In this document: positions 55,501 through 64,000 of the stretch, one piece after another
Layout of the letters: each line of letters opens with the position of its first letter
Position numbering within the stretch: position 1 is the stretch's first letter
NCBI GenBank assembly: GCA_010279815.1
Contig: QEOQ01000104.1
Coordinates: forward strand, 1 to 64,000
Length of the DNA: 64,000 nucleotides
Origin: Brachionus plicatilis
Lineage: Eukaryota; Rotifera; Eurotatoria; Ploima; Brachionidae
Reading direction: 5' to 3'
Notes under the pieces: generated by a model
The model's input: only the letters and a program-made list of their open reading frames with translations
Told to the model about the DNA's origin: nothing
The model's database searches: none
Program-made: the position numbers and the translations under genes

Positions 55501-58460
55501 TCACACATTAACTCTGATAAACCATTTGTATATTTTCTCTTTTTCTCAAGATCAAATATTATTTGAAATAATGGATGTCTATTCGTTTCTTTTTCAATGT
55601 TAATATTTTTAATTAATTCTCTAAATGGGTAATCTTGATTACTTTGAGCATCTAATATGGCTTCAGAAACTTTTTCTAAAAAATCTTTTAAAATTTGTGT
55701 TCTTTCAATTTTGATTATTAATGGAACCATGTTCATAAATATGCCGATCACATTTTTTGATTGCTTTCTGTGTCGATTTGCCATCACAATTCCAATTACA
55801 ATTGAGTTTTCATTTGAAAAAATGTTTAGTATAATTAAAAACAAACTAAGAGTAAGAACATAAAGACTTATTTTTTCTTTTCTAGCAATTTCTTTTAAGA
55901 TAAAAGATGCTTTATCAGATAATTCGAAATAAACATTTTTTCCTTCATAATTTATACTGGTTGGTCTCAATTTATCAATTGGGAAATCAAAACTTGAACA
56001 ATCTTTAGTGCGGTTAATCCAATAATTCTTTTGTTCAATGTTTGTTAACACAAATTTATTATGCCATTCGGCATATTCTCTATATTGAAAATTAAGTAAA
56101 TCAAAAGCATTATTTCCGTTTGAAAGATTCGTATAAAATTTGTAAAATTCACTTAGAAATATATCTTTTGACCAGTTATCAAAACAAATATGATGAAAGC
56201 AAAATACAAGATAATAGAACGAATTATTTTTTACTTTATAAATGATCGACCTTATTGGAAAATCGAGACTAAGATCAAATTTCTTATAAATGAAATTTTT
56301 TGAGTGATTTTCAAATTCTTCATCTGAATTCAATTCTTCTGTTTTAAGTTTAAAACAACCACTTTTATAAATATCTTGAAATGGAATATTTAATTCAATG
56401 TCAATTTTGATTAATGTTCTAAGAGTTTCGTGTTTATCAATTATAAGGGAAATAGATTTTTCGATCAGTTTTAAATCATTATTCGGGTTCAATTTTAAAA
56501 ATAAAGGCAAATTATAAGCTGATAATCCACTTTCAAATCGATCAATAAACCACATTGCCTCTTGAGAAAAGGATAATTTATTTATTGAGTTTTTTTGTAC
56601 AATCTCAGAATCTTGAAAGTCGGTATCATTTTTTTTTTCTTCCAAAATATACTGATCAATTAAAATTAAAGTTTCACTAATAGTTCGACATTTTAAGATT
56701 GAAAGTGTATCAGTAAATAGATTAAATTCGTTATTAATTTCACATATTAGCTGAATTTGTAAAAGACTATCACCGCCTAGAAGAAAAAAATCATCAAAAA
56801 TTCCGATTTTTTTTTGAGGAATTTCCAGAATTTGTGACCATATTTCACACAGCTTATATTCAATTTGATTTCTTGGTGCTTTATACTCAACATGTCTTGA
56901 ATAATTAAAAGATTGATCAACAAAATCATGATCATAATCTTGTAATTTTTTCATGTCAAGTTTGCCACTAATATTCACAGGCATATTTTTAACAAATATA
57001 AATTTTGATGGAATCATGTAATCTGGAATATATTTTTTTAGATGATTTTTCAACAAAAAAGGTTCTATTTCAATTGAAGTTGAATAGAAGCAAACTAAAT
57101 ATTTGTTTTCGCCTTTTGAATTTAGCATAACTACACACTGCTGTATTGATTGAAGTGTGTATTTAAGTAAATTGTTTTCAATTTCTTTTAACTCAATTCT
57201 GTAACCTCTCAATTTAACTTGAAAATCATTTCTTCCAATAAATTCCAAATTCAATTGATTATCATCATTTTTAACCCATTTAACTAAATCACCCGTTTTA
57301 TACATAATAGAGTTAATTCCTTTATTTTGTTCTTCTCTTGTTTGGTATATATTTTTAATAAATTTCTCTCGCGTTAAATCAGGACGATTGAGATATCCTC
57401 TTGCTAAACCAATTCCGCAAATGTGAAGTTCTCCTATTGTGTTTAATGGAAGTTTTCTTTGTTTTTCATCCAAAACAAATGCTGATTCACAATCTAATGG
57501 TAAACCTATTTGTACTTTATTCTCTTCTTTTTGAAAATCATATTTTCGGCAAATACTCCATATTGTTGTTTCTGTTGGACCATACGCATTTATAAATTCA
57601 ATTTTGTTTGTTTTTAATTCTTTAAATAAAGCCTCATTTAAAACTTCACCTCCAATAATAAATTTTGTCTTTAAAAAGTTAATACAATTTTTAAATATAA
57701 TATTAAATACACTTGGCGTCAGTTGAATAAAATTGAAATCAGTACAGTCAATTTGCTTTAGGAAGTAATTTTTTTCTAAAGTAAATTTTCCACCACATAT
57801 TAATGTCATTCCGAATTCTAGTCCAAATATATCAAAAACAAAATTAGTAAAAGAAATTGTATTTAAAATTGCTTGATGTTGAAAAAAGTTTCTCTTGATT
57901 GAATAAAGACAAGATAAATATGATAGATTTTCAATCATAACCCCTTTTGGATTTCCAGTCGTTCCTGACGTGAAAATTACATAAGCTAAATTGTTTGGCA
58001 TTGCTTTATGAATCAGATTTAATTTTAAAGATTCAATGTCTGTAGAATTGGCATATAAAATTTCATCGTCAACTGCTATTAGATTTAAATCATTAAAAAT
58101 AGCCTTTAACCTCGATAAATATTTTCTATTTGTTAAGATAATTTTACTCATTGTTTCCTTCTGAATAAATAAAATTCTTTCGTCCGGATAACTAGGATCA
58201 ACAGGAACATACGCCGCATCTGATTTTAAGACGCCTAAAATACTAATTAGAATAAATTCGTTACGTTCTAAAAATAATAATATCAAATCGTCTGGCTCAG
58301 TCTTTATAACATTTTTGATATTGTTTGCAACTATGTTTGCTTTTTCATTAAGATTTTTGTACGAAAGCTTTACATCCTCAAAAACTAAAGCAACATTTTC
58401 TGGAGTCTTACTGACTTGATTTTCAAACATTTCAATGAAATTTTTCCTTTTATATTCCAT
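52599..58460 (-). CDS. Dimodular non-ribosomal peptide synthetase (A-T-C-A-T-TE), intronless
   Basis: One uninterrupted 1953-codon frame. A1 spans residues about 10-520 with core motifs LKSDAAYVPVDPSYPDERI, YVIFTSGTTGNPKGV, NAYGPTETT, YKTGDL and NISGKLD. T1 has LGGDS with phosphopantetheine Ser565. The condensation domain (about 617-1060) has an intact HHxxxD (FHHICFDNWS, about 757). A2 spans 1094-1605, T2 has Ser1653, and the TE (about 1715-1953) has GWCFGG with Cys1798, Asp1825 and His1933. Lacking a C domain before A1, module 1 should load the first residue; module 2 adds the second and the TE releases the product. The A1 pocket reads D-I-L-Q-I-G-A-I-W-K, near the known glycine code DILQLGLIWK. 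A2 reads D-M-W-T-T-A-G-V-G-K, somewhat like phenylalanine codes. Poly(A) signal AATAAA lies about 42 bp after the stop. Absence of introns beside intron-rich neighbours suggests horizontal transfer. Confidence 0.95.
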   Translation of the reverse strand: MEYKRKNFIEMFENQVSKTPENVALVFEDVKLSYKNLNEKANIVANNIKNVIKTEPDDLILLFLERNEFILISILGVLKSDAAYVPVDPSYPDERILFIQKETMSKIILTNRKYLSRLKAIFNDLNLIAVDDEILYANSTDIESLKLNLIHKAMPNNLAYVIFTSGTTGNPKGVMIENLSYLSCLYSIKRNFFQHQAILNTISFTNFVFDIFGLEFGMTLICGGKFTLEKNYFLKQIDCTDFNFIQLTPSVFNIIFKNCINFLKTKFIIGGEVLNEALFKELKTNKIEFINAYGPTETTIWSICRKYDFQKEENKVQIGLPLDCESAFVLDEKQRKLPLNTIGELHICGIGLARGYLNRPDLTREKFIKNIYQTREEQNKGINSIMYKTGDLVKWVKNDDNQLNLEFIGRNDFQVKLRGYRIELKEIENNLLKYTLQSIQQCVVMLNSKGENKYLVCFYSTSIEIEPFLLKNHLKKYIPDYMIPSKFIFVKNMPVNISGKLDMKKLQDYDHDFVDQSFNYSRHVEYKAPRNQIEYKLCEIWSQILEIPQKKIGIFDDFFLLGGDSLLQIQLICEINNEFNLFTDTLSILKCRTISETLILIDQYILEEKKNDTDFQDSEIVQKNSINKLSFSQEAMWFIDRFESGLSAYNLPLFLKLNPNNDLKLIEKSISLIIDKHETLRTLIKIDIELNIPFQDIYKSGCFKLKTEELNSDEEFENHSKNFIYKKFDLSLDFPIRSIIYKVKNNSFYYLVFCFHHICFDNWSKDIFLSEFYKFYTNLSNGNNAFDLLNFQYREYAEWHNKFVLTNIEQKNYWINRTKDCSSFDFPIDKLRPTSINYEGKNVYFELSDKASFILKEIARKEKISLYVLTLSLFLIILNIFSNENSIVIGIVMANRHRKQSKNVIGIFMNMVPLIIKIERTQILKDFLEKVSEAILDAQSNQDYPFRELIKNINIEKETNRHPLFQIIFDLEKKRKYTNGLSELMCEYNPKFIENESPSIFDLSTKIIDDLTNNKIKVEINYSVSLFMRNTIESLADCYKCLLEELTENYEIINWKINQCMYISDDQKSLVEISNNQALNYNVNRDKEPGTVAEMFENQVSKTPENVALVFEDVKLSYKNLNEKANIVANNIKNVIKTEPDDLILLFLERNEFILISILGVLKSDAAYVPVDPSYPDERILFIQKETMSKIILTNRKYLSRLKAIFNDLNLIAVDDEILYANSTDIESLKLNLIHKAMPNNLAYVIFTSGTTGNPKGVMIENKGVINLIKMQYFLFDLDKKSNLQPINFLWFSSFIFDMHIWDIFVCLTHGHILHLISDELRQEYFLLRSYIKRKKIQIATIPPIFLTSEKILPLEILTVAGDNSNKKILDLYFDNYTKIINGYGPTETTVGATYNIYKKNGDRNIGLPFPNLRCYVVGKYQNLMPLNTIGELHICGIGLARGYLNRPDLTREKFIKNIYQTREEQNKGINSIMYKTGDLVKWVKNDDNQLNLEFIGRNDFQVKLRGYRIELKEIENNLLKYTLQSIQQCVVMLNSKGENKYLVCFYSTSIEIEPFLLKNHLKKYIPDYMIPSKFIFVKNMPVNISGKLDMKKLQDYDHDFVDQSFNYSRHVEYKAPRNQIEYKLCEIWSQILEIPQKKIGIFDDFFLLGGDSISSVRLVSMIHQFLSINVNVKTIFENKTIYSIYNYLESDKVNNLSEVIYQDSFNQKFSKSFNPYEIFNETALNIIFLFPPSEGGAECYINNVVKYIRNKKIVAFNNFYHYLNDKKNTSYSDLAKMYLHYIKILQPKGPYDLCGWCFGGNLAFEISLILIEKRIKISHLILIDSFFSLENNHCNQDFKLTDKFGFDFLYFPDTKKTSFTLEFFDRIILFKAAKLVNIDNKIADFNNLNLNDLKKAYEYFTFLTKMNNLDIILNIKDKNDKFNFFLMQDEDHNSWTRNENEIKKIAYYCDNI
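53515..54185 (-). repeat. Intragenic repeat block 1 (A2 C-terminal part + T2), partner 56779-57449
   Basis: 671 bp with offset 3264 and no difference seen by eye. It covers core motifs A6-A10 and the T domain up to the Leu-Leu before GGDS. Confidence 0.93.
54675..55181 (-). repeat. Intragenic repeat block 2 (A2 N-terminal part), partner 57927-58433
   Basis: 507 bp with offset 3252 and no difference seen by eye. It covers motifs A1-A3 of the adenylation domain, ending at GVMIEN. Confidence 0.93.
56779..57449 (-). repeat. Intragenic repeat block 1 copy in A1-T1
   Basis: Partner of 53515-54185. The offset between partner blocks differs by 12 bp from that of block 2 because the variable core is 477 bp in A1 and 489 bp in A2. 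Confidence 0.93.
57927..58433 (-). repeat. Intragenic repeat block 2 copy in A1
   Basis: Partner of 54675-55181. It begins ten codons after the NRPS start codon. Confidence 0.93.
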
Positions 58461-59721
58461 TTTCTATGTTTATAAATATTTTAAATTTCTCTAAAGTTAA
58501 TAATAAAACTTTATTCTGTAATTTTAATAATTAAAAACTAATTTATTTATTTTTGATTTCTTTTTTTAGACACTCAAAAGACCAATGACAATTTGAAATT
58601 TTTTTGTTCTCCAAATCTTATTAAGAATAAAACATATTCACCCGAAGGCTTCTGAATCTGTTACAATAAAAAAACATTTTAAAATAAAATCTGACTATTT
58701 GGGGGCTGATGAAACATTCCAAAGATATAGAGTATAAAAAAGATCTCGAAATGATCTTGAAATTTTCATATTCAAAAAAAAAATTTTTAATTAAGCTTTT
58801 TTTTTCTAATTTTAATTAAATATACCGACAGACGTAAAATTAGAAATAGAAGTAAAAAAGGTATAATTTCAGTGGGAGACTTTAGTTTTCAAGTCGTGGA
58901 CCACAAAGACAACCTTCTATAATAGCCTGCTTCATATTTAATAAATATTATAAAAAAGTTTGAGTTTGATATTTAAGAGTTTTTTTTTAAATCTTGTCAA
59001 TTCTCTTTCTAAATTTTCGTAAATATGACTCAGTTCTGTCCTAAAAATATCTCACACAACTCAAAAATTATGAGAGAGTTGTTTATGTTTATTATTATTA
59101 TTTTCTCAATGTTAAGCATAATGGCTGATGGATTATTATATTTTGGTTCTAGAACGACTTAAATGATTAATTTTATTCATTTGATATTGGCGTGATGTCT
59201 TAAGATTTCAAGATTTGAATAACAAAAAAGAACGTGTCTTATAAAAATCTATAAATTTTGTTTCAAATAAATCAAAAAATACAATCAAAAATGAATTCGA
59301 ACTAATAATAATCATTTAAAGGAGCTAATACTAAATAGATGAATCTTAACTTATATTGCTGTAAAAATAGAATGAAACTGCGCATTTTGATAATTTTTGT
59401 TTTTTTCGAAAAAAAAATTATTCTTTCGTTACTTATAAAATATTTTAGTTGATATTTTTAAAATTCATTTTTTTCTTTTTATATTATATTTTGTTAATTT
59501 TGCAATTCTATCGCCCTTTTAATTTTTTTAAAACCGTGTAAAGATTAAAATTTTGCTTTTCAATGTAAAATAGAAAAATTTGGAAATTTTAATTTCGTCT
59601 TTATTTCAAATAACAGTTGTTTGATAAATGACTAGGGAATGTTAATTGCAAAATTAATATTTTGCTTTTCAATGTAAAATAGAAAAATTTGGAAATTTTA
59701 ATTTCGTTTTTTTTATCAGTA
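58461..59721. promoter_or_regulatory. Divergent intergenic region between NRPS and P450
   Basis: About 1.26 kb of AT-rich sequence between two divergent start codons, thus holding the promoters of both genes. A 49-bp direct repeat with a period of 109 bp lies next to the P450 start. No defined promoter motif could be named. Confidence 0.4.
59551..59708 (+). repeat. Direct repeat upstream of P450 (period 109 bp)
   Basis: TTTTGCTTTTCAATGTAAAA and the following 29 bases occur at 59551 and again at 59660, ending just before the P450 start codon. Confidence 0.85.
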
Positions 59722-62700
59722 ATGGTAAATTTGAAAATTAAAAAAACTAAATATAAAGACAAAATATTTTATTATTCTTTAGTTTTTACAATGGGCCAGA
59801 ATCATGGTAAATTCGAGCTGATCAAAATTAAAAAATTTAATTATAGCTCTGGATTAACAAAAAGTTTTAAAAAATCATCAGAATATATAGACTTTGAGAA
59901 TGCAAAAAGTTTTAGATCTATTCCAGGCCCTATATCTTTACCAATAGTTAAAAATTTGTTCTCTTTAAAGAAATTTGGTAATTTATTTTTGACCTTTTTA
60001 ATATATATTTATTTTAAATTATAGGAGGAGATTTGGATCTGAAATTTCCCGATTTATGTATTAAACTTCAGAAAAAATATGGAAAATTCGCAAAATTTAG
60101 TGTCTTTACAAAGCCAGAAGTATTTTTTATTTTACTTTGAATTAATTTAATATTTTTTTTTTAGATATATGTATTTGATCCTGAAATTGCAGAACAAGTT
60201 TTTAAGAATAATGATGAAAATCCTATTAAAAAACCAATTGATCCTTGGAAAAAATATTTTGATGAAAAGAAAAAACCAATGTCTTTATCTAATAGGTATT
60301 TATAAATAAATGTAATTAGAAATCTTGCTTAACATGAGATTCTTTAATGAAAGTTTTATAAAATTAGGCGGAAAACATCTTTTAAATAAGTTAGTTTTCT
60401 TACGGACATTCTAAATTTAATCAATTAAGGACATTGAAAAGTTAGAAGAAACTTCCTAAAAATTGATTGTCATAAATTTTAACAATGATTTGATCAGTTG
60501 ACTTCTGAGTTAAAAATTTTTACGAGAAAGTTTTGAAATCAAAATTGATTCGCATGTATTCTGAAGATTCAGAAAAGCTTTTTTGGGAAAAAAAGATTAG
60601 TTTTAACTAATTTTAAATGATGAAGAATTACCGTATTTCATCAAATATAAATAATAGCAAAAGCAAAAAAAAAAATTTTAAAGTTTACGAAGTAATAGCA
60701 AAAACAAATAAATAAATTGAAGAAACCTGCTAGTATCTGAGTCAAAAATTTCGATATATTTGAGATGCTTTTCTCAAAAAAATGCGACTTGTTTAAAAGA
60801 AAATTCAAGAACAGAAACTTTGGCTTATTCTTCAACAGAAATATATACTTAAAAAAATTTTCTCTATAAAGCCTTTAATAAACTCAAACTTCTAACAGTC
60901 TCGGTATCGACATCAACATTCAAATGAGAAATATATAAAAATATGTGTAATGTTATGGGTTAGGGGATATCCGGAAAAAACCTTGAAAATTATTTGATTA
61001 GAGCAATTGTCAGGTATCTCATAAATAGATGTTTAGTTGAGGCACTTAATGCATAAGTAAATCAAGTAATTAAATTTGTTTTAGCTTAGAATCACGTTGG
61101 CGAATTTTAAGAACATCGATCAATCCAATGCTTGGAAAGCCACAAAATATCATGTCTTACATACCGGAACAATCTAGAATAGTAGAAGATGTTGTTAAAT
61201 TAATTGAATCTAAAATGGATGATTCAAATAGCACTATTATTGATAATTTTGACCTGACTCTTAAATATCTTGCATTTGAATGTAAAATAAAATTTTCAAA
61301 TTTTCAATTTCTAAAAACTATAGAAATAATAAGGGATTAGTCAAACATCGTTTGGTAAAAAAATAGATTGTATTGATGATAATAAAAGAACGAAAGAATC
61401 AGAGGAATTTATAAAATCAATGAATAAGCTTGTCGTAACAACCTCTGAATTAATGAATTCAGTTCCTATTTGGAAAGTAATTAGAACTTCAAGATGGAAA
61501 AAATACGTTCAAAATGCTGATTTATTTTTCAAGTTTATTTTTTTATGTTTTTTTTTTTAAATTGTTTATTTTTTTATTTTTTTGTTAGACATATTGACAT
61601 TCACATCAATCAAAAATTAAATTGCATGAAAGATGGAAAATTTGATGATACAATGTCCATTATAGAACACTTATTTAGATTTAGTGAGCGATATAATCTT
61701 AGTGATAATGATATAAGTTCTATGATTGCCGAGTTGTTTACTGGAGGTATCGATACAGTAAGTAATTCACATAAATTTAGTAAACTACCCATTTATTTTT
61801 TAGCCAGCATCTGCCATTCATTTCTGTCTTTATGAACTATCTACAAGAAAATATATACAAGATGAACTGTCTCAGGAAATCGAAGAAAACATGAAAAATC
61901 ATGATGAATTTAATAAAGACATTTTTAATAATTTAAAATTATTAAAGTCTTTTGTAAAGGAGGTCTTAAGGTTATATCATGTTTTTAAAATTTAAATCTA
62001 ATTATTGATAAATGTTATTAATTTAGGTTTCATCCTGTTGTGATAATACTTGGTAGGGAAGCAACAAAAGATATGGTAATAGAAAATTATAAAATTCCTA
62101 AAGGGGTATGTTTAATTCATAATTTACTTCTAATTTAATATCAATTCAATTAAAAAAAAGACAAAATCACTAATATTTTGGTCTTGAAAATACTTTATTT
62201 TTTTATTTAAACATTCTATTCAAAAGTCAGATGTTATAAAATGCTAATTATTTTTACATTAGCAAAAATTAATTTAATATCATAAAAATAATATAAAATA
62301 TCAATAATTACAATTTTTTTATATACCTTAACAAAAATTGTAAATAAAAATTATTTAGGTCCTAAATAATTTTAAATAATTTCAAGTTAAAGAAAATTTT
62401 AGTCCGATTAAAAGAATTTTCTTTAATTTATCTTTTTTAGTAATTTTATATTTTTGTAAGACTTTTATCAACATATCATCATATGCTTTGGGTCATAATA
62501 ATGATTACTTTGAAAATCATGACCTATTCGATCACCATAGATGGATAAAAAGTGAAAAAAAAAAAATTCATCCATTCGCTACTTTACCGTTTGGATTTGG
62601 AAGCCGAAATTGCGTAGCAAGAAGAGTAAGATTAACTTTATTTTTAATATTTTTAGTAAGTAATTTTAATATTAAAACTAGTATGCAGAACAAGAAATTT

Positions 62701-62834
62701 ATATTTTTTTGATTAAAATTCTTAAAAAATTTGAAATCGAATATTTGGGAGATAAATTTGAATATACAAATACTGCAATAGTTTCTCCGGATAAACCCTT
62801 AAAACTGAAATTCAAAAAAAAAGGATCAGCCTAA
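59722..62834 (+). CDS. Mitochondrial-clan cytochrome P450, ten exons
   Basis: Exons are 59722-59977, 60025-60119, 60165-60295, 61085-61281, 61334-61532, 61589-61757, 61804-61970, 62027-62105, 62461-62625 and 62682-62834. All joins are GT-AG and keep the frame; 1611 nt give 536 aa. Landmarks: a hydrophobic/basic N-terminus that could be a mitochondrial presequence, SIPGPISLPIV (proline hinge), SRWRILR (helix C WRxxR), AELFTGGIDT (helix I), FVKEVLR (ExxR) and PFGFGSRNCVARR (heme loop with the Cys ligand). The heme loop with RR and the order of motifs fit the mitochondrial clan (CYP11/24/27/10-like). A monooxygenase of unknown substrate. Introns 3 (789 bp) and 8 (355 bp) are unusually long but hold nothing recognised. 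Poly(A) signal at about 62904. The TTG upstream of 59722 is not a likely start. Confidence 0.9.
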
Positions 62835-63611
62835 TTTTTAAAACAATATTTTTGATTAATATTTTATTAATATTATTAAATAATTAATTTTTCGGAAATT
62901 CAAAATAAAAGCTTTTTACAGTATGAAAAAAACCGTTACAACGATTAATATTAACCTTAATAATATTAACAATTTGTTTAGATTATATCTTAATTAGTGT
63001 CGTGAGTCGACTAGAAAATCGTCAAGTCGACTTAGATCGACTTTTTTTTTTTCGATTCGACTAAATTCGACTTTTTTTCCCGACCTTCAAAATAAAAAAA
63101 ACGGTAACTTATTGCCAGGAACGACGGTGCTGTGACGAGCTTATTAAGCAGCCACGAGAATACTTAATTGATTTGAACGGATCGATAGCGATTGGTTCGA
63201 TTCTTTAAACCAATCATTTCTAAAAATTGACTTATTGAAAGAATTTATTGGATACTGAAAAAATATGAATTTTTAATTAGCTTTTTATATAATTTTTATT
63301 GGCAAAAAATGTCAAAAAGGTCAAAAAAAATTATGTATTCTTTAACACTAATCTTCGATTTTACTTGTGTTTCAAAAACAACTTAAATAAAAGTGTTGGG
63401 TTGTAAGCGGATTATTAACCAGTCACTTAGTTTTTAGAGACCGTGACCGTGTTTTCATTGATCGGTCAGCATTTTAATGGGCGGTTAGTTGTTCGGTAAG
63501 CTTAACGGTCTAAATTTTGAACCATAATAAAATATGGTCAGGAAAAAAGGGGCAGTCAAAAATGCGGTCTACTTTTTGGCGGACAGCCCCTAGAATAATT
63601 TTTTCCTAATG
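62835..63611. other. P450 3' flank with TCGACT word cluster; no gene
   Basis: After the poly(A) signal, 62996-63080 shows TAGTGTCGTGAGTCGACTAG and several TCGACTT/AAGTCGA words, likely the end of another hAT-like element. Near 63535-63594 the sequence TCAGGAAAAAAGGGGCAG... ends with GGCGGACAGCCCCTA, which inward reads TAGGGGCTGTCCGCC, perhaps a further terminus. No ORF is supported. Confidence 0.4.
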
Positions 63612-63932
63612 TAATAAACCTACTTATTCGGCACTAAGCGGTTGATACTCTAAATATACAAAATAAATAAAAGAAATTCTTCTTAGTAAATATTTTATTT
63701 AATTATGTTTTTGGCCACTTCTAGCCTAAAGAAAAATACAATATATAAAGAAAAAGATAGGAAAAAGAATAACAAAAATAATATAATAAGTAAAACTGAA
63801 AAAACTAAAACATGTGCTACAATTTCAACATGCTTCTATATAATTAAACAAACATGCATATGTAATATTTTAAATCAAAATAAACTGCTCTTTAAGTGAG
63901 AAGATGATGTAGTTATTTAGAGAACTACAACA
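63612..63932 (-). repeat. LTR of a minus-strand retrotransposon (copia-like)
   Basis: On the minus strand it begins TGTTGTAGTTCTC directly after a polypurine tract and ends GTTTATTACA. TGTTG starts and short LTRs are common in Ty1/copia elements. There is no internal domain in the window to confirm the class. Confidence 0.5.
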
Positions 63933-63934
63933 TA

Positions 63935-63946
63935 CCTCCCCCTTTT
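63935..63946 (-). other. Polypurine tract adjoining the LTR
   Basis: AAAAGGGGGAGG on the minus strand, two bases from the LTR start: the primer site for plus-strand DNA synthesis in LTR elements. The coding end of the element continues to the right, out of the window. Confidence 0.6.
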
Positions 63947-64000
63947 GAGACGGTTCCGTCCCTAAAAATACAAATTCAAAATTTTTTTATTAATTTATCA

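Noticed and set aside
55657..57595. Plus-strand frames within the NRPS
   Set aside because: They are short shadows of the long minus-strand frame, which has all core motifs.
63705..63899. Small Lys-rich protein gene
   Set aside because: It lies inside an LTR, is low in complexity and has no homology.

Overview
The window reads as a stretch of a small, strongly AT-rich invertebrate genome, not a bacterial one. Genes carry GT-AG introns, most of them only 45-65 bp. Poly(A) signals follow several genes, and families such as an ABCC/MRP4 transporter, a mitochondrial-clan P450, chromodomain and BEN-domain proteins are present. Composition, short introns and the mix of MULE, hAT, Tigger, CACTA-like and Ty3 elements would fit a monogonont rotifer (Brachionus type), but that is an inference and the sequence alone does not prove it.

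Layout. 1-8073: two copies of a two-gene CACTA-like DNA transposon, one cut by the window edge, lie on either side of one ABCC4-like exon. The preceding two exons of that transporter sit at 9.2-9.5 kb on the opposite strand. 10.07-17.40 kb: a decayed Ty3/gypsy element on the minus strand, split by a MULE with a perfect 9-bp target duplication. 17.53-19.59 kb: a nearly complete Tigger/pogo element. 19.6-27.2 kb: MITEs, a Tigger remnant, a sequencing gap (24173-24628), a third MULE with a long ORF that lacks a catalytic Asp, and a hAT end. 27.5-29.2 kb: a truncated gypsy element and then a spliced chromodomain gene. 29.5-35.4 kb: a decayed transposon gene with an OTU protease domain, split by a 2.8-kb hAT with a perfect 8-bp target duplication. 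35.7-42 kb: an MTIF2 pseudogene, a C2HC/coiled-coil/RING pseudogene, LINE, ISXO2-like and hAT fragments.

41.9-63.9 kb: the most notable part. An intronless 1953-residue dimodular non-ribosomal peptide synthetase (A-T-C-A-T-TE) lies on the minus strand at 52.6-58.5 kb. Its two adenylation domains have identical DNA flanks, and only the 477/489-bp substrate-binding core differs, as if a specificity cassette had been exchanged. The thioesterase end of the gene plus its 3' flank is duplicated in inverted orientation at 41.96-43.14 kb. That copy keeps the empty site of a MULE that later jumped into the other arm. A complete gypsy element with its own MITE insertion lies between the arms. A ten-exon mitochondrial-clan P450 is transcribed divergently from the NRPS. 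The right edge holds the LTR and polypurine tract of a minus-strand, probably copia-type, element.

How the parts work together. The two-gene transposon is probably self-mobilising, with its transposase and BEN protein divergently transcribed between arrays of a subterminal repeat. The NRPS is predicted to join a glycine-like residue to a second, probably large hydrophobic one and to release the product with a Cys-type thioesterase. The remaining elements show successive waves of transposition that broke older elements and at least one host gene.
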